Below, one piece after another: positions 44,841 to 55,505 of a DNA stretch of 64,000 bases; positions within the stretch are counted from its first letter, which is position 1; the number at the start of each line of letters is the position of its first letter. The notes under the pieces are model-generated. The model saw nothing but the letters and a program-made list of their open reading frames with translations, made no database searches and had not been told where the DNA came from. A program made the position numbers and the translations under genes. The stretch covers positions 186,001-250,000 of the forward strand of contig CM074766.1 in the NCBI GenBank assembly GCA_037355855.1, read 5' to 3'. Source of the DNA: Pseudo-nitzschia pungens. Taxonomy: Eukaryota > Bacillariophyta > Bacillariophyceae > Bacillariales > Bacillariaceae.

Positions 44841-45935
44841 TTCGAGATTAGATATATGTTGTATTACGGTATTTTCGTTGGGTCGGCTCGGAGTGGTAGG
44901 CACTTTGGAGTGTTTAGTGATTGTAGAGAGGCCGATGAAGCGATGAGCCAGATCTCTGGTTCTTTTTTGGTCAGTCACTGAAGCACAATCAGGGGTCTGA
45001 CAATCGGGTATGTTATGTGAAGCAACAGATGAAACGCAATCCGACAGATTTGAGAACCAACAAAGTGGTGACAACGGGATTGGAAGCAGCTGTAGTTGGG
45101 CCCTGTTTCTAACAGCGCCTCGTAAGAGTAAGTTACCGGTACCGGTAGTAGTAGTATTGGGACGTGACTTTTTTTAGCGCCAATTTTTTCTTGCTTCAGG
45201 TTGTTTCGTTGGCTCCGGTGGTCACTTAGGGAGGAACTCCAATGAAAACTGTCGACGTATCACGTCCAATAAGAACGAGGCAGAGACAAGCACATAATCC
45301 AAGTTATGAAGTTAAGGTTACCTTACGTCACTTGATCCCTCCCCGCGAACATCCCGCTTCCGGAGTGTGTTCGATGAGGAAAGCACCTAAATTGAGTCAG
45401 TCGTGTGGTAAGGTTACCGGTATGTAGAAAAGCACGTTTGAGAGCGTGGAATGCAGCTTCCAAATGGACACTAACTCTGTCCTCCAAAAATGTTATGCTT
45501 CAACCCTATGCAAGATACCATTGTTCTCTCATTCCTTCCGTTCAGGCCCATGTACCGGTAAGCTTACCGGTACCGGTATTCATACGTTGACAGATGCGCA
45601 GTTAGGTGTCAACCAGAATGAAAGCGGGTATCCAATCGGTACGAAACGAGTAAGTTACCGTAACTTACGGTAGGCGAAAGTGCCGGTACCGTATCATGAT
45701 GTATCATCTCAAGAGGAAAAACCGATTGATCGGTTCAACTTGACAGGAGTGATTGATCTCTTGCGATATCTCGGAGCCACACTTTATCGGTAGGTTGAAT
45801 TCTTTGATTGTCGATTTTTTAATTTCGATCGCTCCTCTCGGCTCTCTTATTTTTCCGCTTTGTCAAACCATCGACCACGGTTTGTTCCAGGTATCTTTTT
45901 CTTGTCTCCCAACACTTTGTAATCAAAGTACAACC
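44841..45935. other. divergent intergenic region
   Basis: Divergent promoter region of the second ZIP gene (-) and the E-P repeat gene (+). It contains GTAAGGTTAC at 45408-45417, a close variant near 45311, and dense TACCGGTA words at about 45137, 45416 and 45555-45580. No gene is supported. Confidence 0.6.
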
Positions 45936-46331
45936 ATGACGCGACTGCTCTCGACCAAATCTACGCTGCTGATGGGCGCCACCGCAGCGGCGGTCCTCTC
46001 ATCATCATCGTCGTCGTCCACCGTCGAGGCATTTTCTCCCGTCAGCCATTTCGTCGGCCCCCGATCGCAGCATCTGAATACGAACGGCTTTGCCCCGTGC
46101 ACAGAACTGGCCATGGCCAAGAAGAAGAAGAAAAACAAGAACAAGAAGAAAAAGAACAACGTCGGAGGTCCCGCTACTGTGGTCCTCGACGCACCGCCGG
46201 AACCGGTACCAGCACCAGAGGAGGAACCCGTTGCCGCCGTGGTCGAAGAAGCAGCTCCAGAGCCCGCTGCAGCCGCTGCGGAAGAGCCAGAACCTGATCC
46301 AGAACCTGAGCCAGAACCTGATCCAGAACCT

Positions 46332-46378
<47 letters not shown>

Positions 46379-46778
46379 TGAGCCAGAACCTGAGCCAGAA
46401 CCTGAGCCAGAACCTGAGCCAGAACCTGAGCCTGAGCCTGAACCTGAACCTGAACCAGAGCCTGAACCAGAGCCTGAACCTGAGCCTGAACCTGAACCAG
46501 AACCTGAACCAGAGCCTGAACCAGAGCCCGAACCAGAGCCTGAACCTGAACCAGAGCCTGAACCTGAGCCGGAACCAGAGCCTGAACCAGAGCCTGAACC
46601 AGAGCCAGAGCCTGAGCCTGAGCCTGAGCCTGAGCCGGAAGCACTGGATCAGCGACAACAACCATTGTCGCCCGACAGTGAAGCAGAGGTCGCCGCCAAA
46701 TATGCTTCCATCGCCGACGTTGGTGAACGAGCCTTTGCAATTCTTGCCGATTTGGGATTCTTCAACCGGGCAGACTAA
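45936..46778 (+). CDS. plastid-targeted protein with long Glu-Pro repeat
   Basis: 281 residues from the ATG at 45936. An upstream in-frame Met exists at 45753, but the presequence is only well formed from 45936. A signal peptide is followed by V-E-A/F-S-P, the ASAF-like cleavage site of diatom plastid preproteins, and a short transit region. Next are a Lys run (about 62-75), an Ala/Glu/Pro stretch and about 60 Glu-Pro dipeptides (DNA about 46282-46640), a rod-like, very acidic segment. A non-repetitive end of about 40 residues closes the protein. That end (A-A-K-Y-A-S...F-A-I-L-A-D-L-G) is helical and could be the working domain. I do not recognise the family. The repeat is built from GAGCCAGAACCT-type 12-mers and may vary in length between strains. 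Confidence 0.75.
46282..46640 (+). repeat. Glu-Pro coding hexanucleotide repeat
   Basis: About sixty GA(A/G)CC(A/T) hexamers with mixed synonymous codons. The third-position variation suggests selection for the Glu-Pro protein repeat, not only recent slippage. Confidence 0.9.
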
Positions 46779-47722
46779 TCCGAAAAAAATCCGTTACCAA
46801 CCAAATGCTGTTTCCTCTCTTGTGGAAACAGACTTCGTGGTTTGCTTTGTGTTTTGTGTCGCAACCCTGGAATTTAGTAGTACAACCCCGATCCCCAAGC
46901 CAAAATCCAAATGAACTTCCAACAAGCGCACGCGTCATCGATCCATCGACCGGAACACCCAACAACATCGCAGCCCGCTACCGACCACGAGTTAGCCAAC
47001 ACTTTTCTATCAGCCATCGTCGACGATGCTGTGTTTATCGTAAATTGTGTTTCTCCCTCCCCGTCTCCCAGAAAATTATTGCCAAAGCGCAATCTTCGAA
47101 AAAGAACCGTACTACAGCAGGGATACGAAGGAAGAACGGATGCACCGTATGTAATTATACTGTCATTAATTTATGATTGTTTCGAAGCGATGATTATTCG
47201 TTCTATTGTGCTGGTGCATTGCGTATCTTCCATACTCAATTTTTCGTCGACACTACTTTACAAAATAGGAGCGTCGCGGCGAAGCAATCATTTTACTGTC
47301 ATTGATGGATTTATTATTCTATGAACGTTATAATTTCTCTCGATGTGGTCAAATGATAGTGTATCAAAAATATCCTCGTTTCCAATTTTTGCTAGGTGGA
47401 CGAATTGTAAGAACGCCGAGGAGATGCAATCAATTCTTTACACCGGTATCACTCTTTCGGATGGCGCCTTAACACCACACACTTCAATTTGGGTCTTTCC
47501 AACGTCAAAAATTGACCCGAACCTCAAGAATGTTCTCCCCATTACAGGGCCTAGCTAGACGTAGAAAACAGGAGCCGACAATGAATTCAAGCAACTTCAT
47601 GGACATACAATGCACCATTTCTTTTCTTCTTCCAAATAATCCAAACCTGTGAATAAAATTATATGATAAATAGATATCGCTTCTATCATGTCGCAAAGGG
47701 TGTCGTAACACAAACATTTTAT
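46779..47722. other. convergent intergenic region, no supported gene
   Basis: Lies between the 3' ends of the E-P repeat gene (+) and ALKBH1-like gene (-). Only short open frames without domains. Confidence 0.6.
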
Positions 47723-49360
47723 CTATAGAGGTTGCGGCTTTTCGTCGTAGTCCGGGTATACCTGGCGAACATTGATGTTGATGCGGTGGTTTCTGAGGTA
47801 TTCGTTCAAAAACTCTGATTCTTCCTCTTCGTTCAGTTGCAGCCTGGACACCGTTTCCGACCGTGGAGCACCACCGTCCGAGTTCTCTCCTCCGCCGTCG
47901 ACTTCGTCGGAAAAGAGATCCTGCAGCACAATGCTACCAGGTTTCCCGTCGTGACTCCCATAACCCGCGTACCCGATCCCGTCTAAAGACAACAGGGTGC
48001 GCTCGTACACGATAGCCGCCTCGTGGGGTAATACCCGTGCCATGGCGTGGTAATTCAATCGCGACGCGCCGCCCATGATGAGCACGTCACCGGGACGCAG
48101 CAAGATCGCCCGGACGGGGTGCGGCCCTTTCGTTTTTGCGGGATTGTTGGCAAGAAGATCTTCGCTGGAAGATGACGACGGATTTCGATGTTCGTCTTCG
48201 ACGGCATATTCCTCCTTGTCGGGACCACCCAGTATGAAAATCCCCGGAAGTCCCAGGGAAATGGATACGATCGGCTTGTCCATTGCCTTGGTGTCTTCCA
48301 AATCGTCCCGGTGACCGCCCATAGTGGATTTTGTGGTGTAGTAATTTACAATCGAGGCAGAAGGAGTAAAGGAAGACACGGACGTTTCTGCTCGGTTAGG
48401 AGACGGCTCTTCTTCCATTTCATTGCTACCGCTATCTTCTATGCCACGAGAGGGCTGGGCCGTCGCAAAGAGGGTGGACAAACGTGCCACCAATTCGGGC
48501 ATGGTCGACTTCTTCTTTGGATGGTAGGATCGTTCAGTCCAATCGTAGTGATATCCCATGGTGGCCCAGGAAAGCTTTGCGAAGCGTCTGTAGAAATTTT
48601 TGCTGTTGTTGTTGTTGTTGTTGTTGTTGTTTTTGCAGTTTTTTTTCTGCTTGGGTTTCGTTTCCGCCGATCCCTTTCCGTTGTCTCCCCCCAAGCGATT
48701 GATTGGATGCGCTGGTTCACGTTCCCTCTTCCACAGTGTCCACATGTGCTGCTCGGCTTTCCCGATTTGATTGACGAGTTCGTTGGGTTTGGGAGGAAGT
48801 AGATCGATATTGGTCCTGTGGCTATCTCCAAAGGCGTTATCGCTGTGCACGGAGAGCTCACAGTATTCGGTTACGGCCCGATAAGCCAGCTCGAGCTGCA
48901 GGTCCCGACCAAGCACCCCGGGATACAGATAGACTCCTGGAAATTCGTAAAATCCATAGCCAACAGAGGTCGCAGATCGATTGCTGGAATCGACATCCAG
49001 AAAACAAAGTTTCGACTCGACGGGGAAGACGAGATCGTGCCCAAAACACTTGGCGGCGTCACCGTTGGCAGCGTCGGTGATATGGTCCTCCCCGTTGAGC
49101 GACGTTTGTGTTAGACTCTCGGAGGATCCGGCACGTTTTCGTTTTCGTCGTTTGTGGGCACGGAACTTTCCAACGCGAACCACATCGATGACTCCCTCCG
49201 CATTTGGCAAAGTCGATATTGTTGTCGTGGAACTGTCGCCATCCGAGAAAAGATCTTCGATGCGGTTTGGATCCTTCCCTTTTCGCTTGTGGCGCGAAAA
49301 TACCTCCTTGAAAATCGTAACTCTCGGTGCATTGCTTCTTTGATTCTTATTCAGACTCAT
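47723..49360 (-). CDS. ALKBH1-like Fe(II)/2-oxoglutarate nucleic acid dioxygenase
   Basis: 545 residues, single exon. The N-terminal 110 residues are basic and probably include a nuclear localisation signal (K-R-R-K-R-K-R). The AlkB core follows. An N-Y-Y...T-M-G-G-H-R-D-D segment carries the H-x-D iron ligands, and S-L-G-L-P-G-I-F-I-L-G-G follows. The R-L-N-Y-H-A-M-A-R-V-L-P segment carries the second His ligand. R-I-N-I-N-V-R-Q-V carries the Arg pair that binds 2-oxoglutarate. Spacing and wording fit ALKBH1 better than ALKBH2/3 or ALKBH8. Poly-Asn and Ser/Glu loops are inserted in the core. ALKBH1 proteins remove methyl groups from tRNA or DNA bases; the substrate here is unknown. Confidence 0.88.
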   Translation of the reverse strand: MSLNKNQRSNAPRVTIFKEVFSRHKRKGKDPNRIEDLFSDGDSSTTTISTLPNAEGVIDVVRVGKFRAHKRRKRKRAGSSESLTQTSLNGEDHITDAANGDAAKCFGHDLVFPVESKLCFLDVDSSNRSATSVGYGFYEFPGVYLYPGVLGRDLQLELAYRAVTEYCELSVHSDNAFGDSHRTNIDLLPPKPNELVNQIGKAEQHMWTLWKREREPAHPINRLGGDNGKGSAETKPKQKKNCKNNNNNNNNNSKNFYRRFAKLSWATMGYHYDWTERSYHPKKKSTMPELVARLSTLFATAQPSRGIEDSGSNEMEEEPSPNRAETSVSSFTPSASIVNYYTTKSTMGGHRDDLEDTKAMDKPIVSISLGLPGIFILGGPDKEEYAVEDEHRNPSSSSSEDLLANNPAKTKGPHPVRAILLRPGDVLIMGGASRLNYHAMARVLPHEAAIVYERTLLSLDGIGYAGYGSHDGKPGSIVLQDLFSDEVDGGGENSDGGAPRSETVSRLQLNEEEESEFLNEYLRNHRININVRQVYPDYDEKPQPL

Positions 49361-49953
49361 TTCATACGTTGTTTGATGTCCCTATCCTCGTCGATCCTCT
49401 CCCTCGTCGGCAATCATCAATCATGGCAACGGCGTTAAGATCCTTTGTGCTCCGAGGTATTTTTTTCGGAAGAAAAAGTTGTGAGATAGGAATAGAGGGG
49501 AGATGAGTTTTTGGTGATTCCTAAAATGTGTTCTAGCCTTCGTACGTCCGAGGTGAATAAGTGTCACTAGTGTGGACACTGGCCCGACTATGATGACGTC
49601 ACAAGTATTTACTCGTAGATCAAGTCGTAACATACCGGTACAACATAAGTTACCCACTACGATCCACGATGCTTGACTTCTCATTTCAAAGATAGAAAAA
49701 CCTAAGGGTACGTACCGTATGTGAATGAGGAGTGTCGAAAGATCTAACCAATAGGACTGTAACAAACCGGCAACAACACGAAAGAGAACTTTTTAAATTT
49801 TCCAATGGGTGTTTGCCTCCCTTTTCCAAAACAGAGCCCTTAGTTCCCTTTGCCACCGATACAGTTCAAACCTCGTAGCTCCACCAAAGAGGGTGGATCT
49901 AAACAGAACACAAAAGTCAATCCGCGTCTCTGTAGAATAGGAACTAGGAAATC
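49361..49953. other. divergent intergenic region
   Basis: About 590 bp between the ALKBH1-like gene (-) and the CbbY-like gene (+). It includes a TACCGGTA word near 49633. No gene is seen. Confidence 0.6.
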
Positions 49954-52266
49954 ATGATGTTTCGAATCGGAATATTCCTCTGTTCCGTGTGCTCGGCAGG
50001 AGTTGTGGAAGCATTCTTCGCCCCTCTTGCCCGGTCACCGTCGTTGTCGATGGTACGAGACAACAATGGTGTTGCTTTCTCCGCACTCCGAATGTCCACC
50101 GACGCCACGTCCTCGGCAAAAGAGGCGAGCACTGCCGACGTAGCAAAGAGCTACGACTTCGCCCTCCTCTTCGATTGCGACGGAGTGATTCTGGAGACAG
50201 AAGAATTGCACCGACAGGCATACAACAAGGTCTTCAAGGAGTTCGGAGTCACCAAGGTTTGTGGTGATACGCGAGAAGCCGTCGAATGGTCGGTGTCATA
50301 CTACGACATTCTGCAAAACTCGATCGGTGGGGGCAAGCCCAAGATGCGACACTACTTTACCCAGGCGCTGCGATTCGAGTCCAACGAACACGGCGATTCG
50401 ACCGTTCTGGAGGTGGCCAAGAATTTCTTGGAAGGTGAAAGCGAGACTCCTCCCGAAGCCTCCACGAAAAAGAAAAAGGGACGCAAAACACGGAGCGAGC
50501 GAGAGCCGACGTCAATCACTGTCACGGCGGACGAGCTCACCACCACGTTGGAATCCCTCATCGATGCCCTCCAGGACCGCAAGACGGATCTTTACAAGCA
50601 AACCGTGGAGGAGAACGCCGTCGCCCGACCGGGTCTCCTGGACCTGATGGATTCCGCCCTGGCCGATCCCACCATTGCCGTTGGCGTCTGTTCCGCCTCC
50701 ACCAAGGCCGCCGCCCAAAAGGTGCTGGAGTGCACCCTCGGTCCCGATCGAGTTAACGCGCTCGACGTGTGCATTCTGGGAGACGACGTCTCGGAAAAGA
50801 AACCCTCGCCCATGATTTACAACGCCGCCCGTGACAAACTGGGGATTGCCAAGGCCACCAATTGCGTGGTGGTGGAGGACTCATCGGTGGGATTGGCGGC
50901 CGCCAAGGCCGCTGGGATGCGTTGCATTATCACCTACACCGAGTCGACTTCCACGGAAGACTTTTACGGCAAGGGAGCCGATGCCAAGGTTCCCGATCTG
51001 GTCAACAACGGAAATCCCGTGACCCTCTCTGCTATTTTTGAACCGGTCAAGGGAGCGACTGACGATTCGGACCTTCCCGAGCTCCTGGTGGGCCTGAAGG
51101 ACGATCTTCTTGCGGACACCGATGACGAGGAGGAGGGCTGGGAAATCACCACCGATGATTCTCCATCCGAACCCGTCGCAGAAGAAGCACCTGCACTGGT
51201 TGTCGAGGAGGTCGATGAAGCCGAAGAAGCTCTCGAGCCTGTCGCCGAAGAAATACCTGCTCCGGTTGTCGAGGAGGTTGAAGAAACACCCGAGCCTGTC
51301 GCGGAAGAAACTTCCGAACCTGTAGTTGAGGAGGTGGAGGAAGCACCTGAAACCGTGGCAGAAGAAACGCAAGAACCTGTTGTTGAGGAGGCCGAAGAGT
51401 CTACTGAACCTTTGGCAGAGGGAGCACCTGAGCCTGTAGTTGAGGTGCCTGAAGAAACACCGGAACCCGTGGCTGCCGAAGAAACACCCGAGCCTGTGGT
51501 GGAGGATTCTGAGGAGGTTGAAGAAGCACCTGAACCTGTGGCCGAAGAAACCCCTGAGGCTGTAGTAGAGGAGGTAGAGGAGGTTGAAGAAACACCTGAA
51601 CCCGTGGCCGAACAAACCCCTGAGCCCGTGGTAGAGGAAGTCGAGGAAGCGCCTGAACCCGTAGCCGAAGAAACACCTGAGCCTGTTGCAGTGGAAGCTG
51701 AGGAGGTCGAGGAAGCACCCGAACCCGTGGCCGAACAGACGCCTGAACCTGTCGCAGAGGAGGTCGAGGAAGTATCTGAACCTGTGGCCGAAGAAACACC
51801 CGAGCCTGAAGTCGAAGAGGTCGAGGAGGCACCTGCACCCGTGGCCGAAGAAACACCCGAACCCGAATCTGCAGTCGAGGAAGTATCTGAACCTGTGGCC
51901 GAAGAAACACCCGAGCCTGAAGTCGAAGAGGTCGAGGAGGCACCTGCACCCGTGGCCGAAGAAACACCCGAATCTGCAGTCGAGGAAGCACCCGAACCTG
52001 TGGCAGAAGAAGCGCCCGAACCCGAAACAGTAGCTGAGGAGGTTGAGCAAACACCCGAGCCCGTAGTAGAGGAAACGCTCGAACCGGAACCTGTAGTCGA
52101 CGAGATGAAGGAAGCACCCGAACCCGTGGCAGATGAAACGCCCGAGCCCGTCGTCGAGGAAGCACCCACTCCCCCGGAACCAGCCGCACCCACGCCGCAA
52201 GCAGTATCACCAAAAAGAAAGAAACCGAGAATGATCATGGACGACATGGGAAACTTTTCCATGTGA
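49954..52266 (+). CDS. plastid CbbY-like HAD phosphatase with long acidic repeat tail
   Basis: 770 residues, single exon. The signal peptide ends in V-V-E-A/F-F-A-P, an ASAF-like plastid signature. The HAD core has Asp74 and Asp76 in F-D-C-D-G-V (nucleophile and acid/base), S/T in V-C-S-A-S, Lys in K-K-P-S-P, and acidic V-V-V-E-D-S. The G-G-G-K-P-K-M-R-x-Y-F cap segment and the V-E-D-S-S-V-G-L-A-A-A-K-A-A-G-M run closely resemble plant CBBY. CbbY dephosphorylates xylulose-1,5-bisphosphate, an inhibitor of Rubisco, so I infer a role in keeping stromal Rubisco active. A Lys/Arg-rich insert lies in the cap. From about residue 390 a tail of nearly 370 residues repeats E-P-V-A-E-E-T-P-E-P-V-V-E-E-like units; its role is unknown. 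Start is at one of two adjacent Met codons. Confidence 0.85.
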   Translation: MMFRIGIFLCSVCSAGVVEAFFAPLARSPSLSMVRDNNGVAFSALRMSTDATSSAKEASTADVAKSYDFALLFDCDGVILETEELHRQAYNKVFKEFGVTKVCGDTREAVEWSVSYYDILQNSIGGGKPKMRHYFTQALRFESNEHGDSTVLEVAKNFLEGESETPPEASTKKKKGRKTRSEREPTSITVTADELTTTLESLIDALQDRKTDLYKQTVEENAVARPGLLDLMDSALADPTIAVGVCSASTKAAAQKVLECTLGPDRVNALDVCILGDDVSEKKPSPMIYNAARDKLGIAKATNCVVVEDSSVGLAAAKAAGMRCIITYTESTSTEDFYGKGADAKVPDLVNNGNPVTLSAIFEPVKGATDDSDLPELLVGLKDDLLADTDDEEEGWEITTDDSPSEPVAEEAPALVVEEVDEAEEALEPVAEEIPAPVVEEVEETPEPVAEETSEPVVEEVEEAPETVAEETQEPVVEEAEESTEPLAEGAPEPVVEVPEETPEPVAAEETPEPVVEDSEEVEEAPEPVAEETPEAVVEEVEEVEETPEPVAEQTPEPVVEEVEEAPEPVAEETPEPVAVEAEEVEEAPEPVAEQTPEPVAEEVEEVSEPVAEETPEPEVEEVEEAPAPVAEETPEPESAVEEVSEPVAEETPEPEVEEVEEAPAPVAEETPESAVEEAPEPVAEEAPEPETVAEEVEQTPEPVVEETLEPEPVVDEMKEAPEPVADETPEPVVEEAPTPPEPAAPTPQAVSPKRKKPRMIMDDMGNFSM
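51160..52190 (+). repeat. degenerate coding repeat of the CbbY-like tail
   Basis: Tandem units of about 45-60 bp encoding P-E-P-V-A-E-E-T type blocks. Two longer stretches near 51770-51870 and 51880-51980 are almost identical, showing recent internal duplication. Confidence 0.85.
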
Positions 52267-54461
52267 GAGAGAAAGGGGTAAACAGCTACTGCTACTAGGC
52301 GTTGGTCGCAACCGCGAAATAATAGAAAGTCACACAATGTACTGCGGCCAAGAATGCATTCTGTTGTCACGGTGACGGCAGCCGAGGGTTTGATGCCAGA
52401 AAGATCGGGGATGAGCATTTATCAATCTCTCGGAAACATCGATAACGTTCCGAGTACAATATTATGTAAAGAAATATTACAATTGCTTATGATCATCTGC
52501 CACGTCTGCTCTGTGAAGAATTGTGTGGGCTACTCATAATACGGTACTCCAAAAAGATGTTTTCGAACAGGATTTCGCCTTCGCGAAACGGGTGCGGGCA
52601 ACAAACATCTGTGTTCATGGTGAAATTGAGAGTTCGTCGAATCCTCCTCTCGGCATTCTTCCGATTTCTTCCCCAACGCGGCAAACTGCAATTGGCAGCA
52701 GTTGACATGTCATTTCGCTGCTAGTAGATAAAGTTTTGGGAAGCACCGAAAGAACTGATCTTCGTAGTATTGAGTATCGGTCTAGTTCCGAAGGAAAGAA
52801 TACAGTTATTTTGAATCGTCTGCCGCGCCCCTCCTCTGTTTGCATTGCATCAATTGGTTGCATCAATTATGTCGAACCGAGTCGGGGAATTGGTCGTTGC
52901 GAAGCGAACTTTTACGAACGACCTCCGGAATAGTTTGAAGGCAAAACAGGAACGCGAACTTTCGGTGTTTCGCCTCCGAGAGCAATGACCACGGGAGCTG
53001 TCGGCAGTCCGGCTCGATCAATTGTTTCAATCAAAAATGACGGTTTTCTTCCGTTCGGCTGCTTCTTCCCTCGTGCCAAGCGCTAGCGAGTCCGACTGCT
53101 ACGTAGTCAGAACGTTATCCCCCAATCTCATTTCGTTTTTGCGGGATGGCCAGTGTCAAGCACGCACCTCGAAATGGTATTGCTCAATGAAATGCCTCGC
53201 TGCATTCTCGTGTTTCCTTCGTCGGCGCTGTTGTCTGCAGTCTCGAACGATTGCAGTTTCCGTTGAGATTCAATCAACCTCTGGGAAACACCCAGCTAGA
53301 TCTCCGCACGTGCAGTCGTCAAAAGCAAAGAATTGTGCTTCCGGCGCGTCCCTTCTCTGCCGACCGGGGGGGGTTCGCATTGGTGTTCGCGGCGTTGCAT
53401 TCCATTCCATCCGTCGTTGCGCGGAGGGAACCTTTCGAAGATCGTCCGCCGCGTCCCGGCAACGCGCTCGGAATCCGCACGGAGCCACGCGGCTCGCTTT
53501 CAACCGTTGCTGCGGCGCGGCGCGGCACGGTACGGCATCGCTTCTCGGAACAGCACAGCCCCGGGGGAACCCAAAAGGTCGCGAGACGCGAGCTCGGATC
53601 GGATCCGAGGCATCGAACTCCGGAGGCTTTCGCGTCGTTTCCCCCCCCCCGGATCTCGGGGGAGTCGTGCGGCTACCCGCACCGATGCCGCTGCAAAACA
53701 CGACGCGATTTTCGAACGGTGCTGAGGAATCCAAAAACCGCAGCGAGACAGAGTGAAGTGACCGGTGCCTCGTTGCCTTGTCTGTCGTTCATTGACATTG
53801 CGAACGGAGAGAAAGAAAGGTCTATTTACTCTGATATTTTGAATGGAGAGAAAGAAAAGTCTATTCACAGAGTAAGTTATTCAATAAGTGTAGGATGTTT
53901 CGTTCTCGCACAATGGCTTTAACGCTATTCGAAACATAACATGCACCACTATCTAGAGAGCAGCAGTGACTCGAGGAATTTGCTTTCCGCGGAATGGTTG
54001 CGGTTCCGAATTTGCGTGCATCGTGCAATCAAAAGCTCAACCGACCATTTTGCTGCGTCATTCGGTTTTCTACCCCAGTGCTGATGTACGGTACGTAACC
54101 TTACCCAACGAGCAGCCAGAGAGATCCTCGCGCGAGTCGCAATTCCGAAAGCCATCCGGATCATTTTTGTCGTCTCGCGCTCGAATCTGGAATATGCATG
54201 CCGGATGCGGCACAGAGAGGCACGAAATTCCCCCCTCTCCACAAAATTGTGCACCTCTGAGTTCTTATTCCTTCCTCCCCTGGATCTAGTTTGTTCTAAA
54301 AAAAGGCGCGGGAACACAGGGGAATATGGTTCTCCATTGCCAAAATGACCCCTAACGTTCCAGTCTTCCCTCCCTCCCTCCATTTCTCCCGTGTCGTTCT
54401 GCTCGTGTTTGTGTCTGTGTGTGTCTGTGTGTTTGCGTGTTTGCGCGTTTTATGTGCGTTC
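52267..54461. other. convergent intergenic region, no supported gene
   Basis: Between the CbbY-like gene (+) and RBM42-like gene (-). The part at 53300-53750 is GC-rich and open in several frames on both strands, without domains. A direct repeat GGAGAGAAAGAAA-GTCTATT occurs at 53806-53833 and 53845-53868. GTAACCTTAC occurs at 54095-54104. Confidence 0.6.
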
Positions 54462-55505
54462 TCAGTACCGTCGAAAGCCGCCTCCCCCCCCGCGCCGCTT
54501 TTGCTGCTTGGCCTCCTTTCGCTGTTTCTTCTGAACGGTGCTCCGGTTCCGGTCCTGCCAGTCGCTCCGCTTGACCCGGATCGGCCGGCTCCCCAGCCAC
54601 TGCTGGTCCTGCTCCCGGATGGCCCGGGCGCAATCCATCGGCTGCAGAAAACTGACAAAGCCGTACCCCTTGGAAACCGGCGGATCCTTGGTGCCGTCCC
54701 GCACGATCTTGGTGAGGGCGACGCTCGGATACCGCGACCTCCAGTACTCGTCGAAGAGATTGTCCGAGACGTCCCCCCCCAGGTTTCCGACAAAGATCCG
54801 AAAGTCGTTCTCCGGCCAGTCCGCCAGGGAGGAATCCACCCAGGACTTTCCGGCCGCCATGCGGACGACCGGCTTGCCCGCGTTGGAAGAGGAGGCTTGC
54901 TGCCGCGACGAAAGGTCGCCCACCCGCGGGGAATTCACCGCACCCGCGCCCGGGGGCGGCGGAGGAGGCACCGGTCCGGGGGGAAGCGGGGGCAGATTGG
55001 AATGGCCGTGGCCGCGGCCGTCGGGTCCTCCGGCGCTCGTCGCCATTCCGGGACCAAAATAGTTGCTCCCTCCGGGGTAGCCATTGGGCGGAAGCGGGGC
55101 CGAAGGAGGAGGTGGCGGCGGCGGCGGCGGTGGGGGAGGAGGAGGAGGAGCTAGAGACTGTTGCTGCTGCTGCCGCTGCTGCGATTTTTGCAGAGAGCTG
55201 CTCGAGGCGGCGGCAGCGGCAACGACGGCTCCCCGGGGCCGCGCGGGAGCCGAAGCCGCCGCCACCCGGATGCGCTTGGCGGGGGGAGGCGCGGTATCGG
55301 ATTCGGGTTCGGGTTCGGTTTCGGCCCTGGAGGCATCGGCTTTTTCATTGTCCTTCGGGGCGGCTGCGACGGAGGGTTCGCCCTTGGCGTTCGAGCCTTC
55401 CGCTGCGGCAACAGCTTCCGGCTCCTCGTCGCCTTGTTCGGCGGCAACCTCGGCTTCGGCTTCCTCGATCTCGTCGAAAAAGTCGTCCAGATCGTCGTCC
55501 GCCAT
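54462..55505 (-). CDS. RBM42-like RNA recognition motif protein
   Basis: 347 residues, single exon. The acidic N-terminus starts M-A-D-D-D-L. Long Ala, Gln and Pro runs (about residues 85-190) follow, then one RRM at about 233-315. RNP2 is R-I-F-V-G-N-L and RNP1 is K-G-Y-G-F-V-S-F. The conserved follow-on segment G-S-R-P-I-R-V-K-R-S-D-W-x-D-R-N is diagnostic of RBM42. The tail is K/R/Q-rich with a Gly run. RBM42 orthologues bind RNA and associate with the spliceosome and stress granules; a nuclear role in splicing is the likely function here, by homology. The poly-Pro run could bind SH3, WW or profilin-like partners. Confidence 0.88.
   Translation of the reverse strand: MADDDLDDFFDEIEEAEAEVAAEQGDEEPEAVAAAEGSNAKGEPSVAAAPKDNEKADASRAETEPEPESDTAPPPAKRIRVAAASAPARPRGAVVAAAAASSSSLQKSQQRQQQQQSLAPPPPPPPPPPPPPPPSAPLPPNGYPGGSNYFGPGMATSAGGPDGRGHGHSNLPPLPPGPVPPPPPPGAGAVNSPRVGDLSSRQQASSSNAGKPVVRMAAGKSWVDSSLADWPENDFRIFVGNLGGDVSDNLFDEYWRSRYPSVALTKIVRDGTKDPPVSKGYGFVSFLQPMDCARAIREQDQQWLGSRPIRVKRSDWQDRNRSTVQKKQRKEAKQQKRRGGGGGFRRY

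Noticed and set aside
53022..53922. Overlapping open frames of 120-244 residues on both strands
   Set aside because: They coincide with a GC-rich patch and share no family motif; no start or splice context favours one of them.
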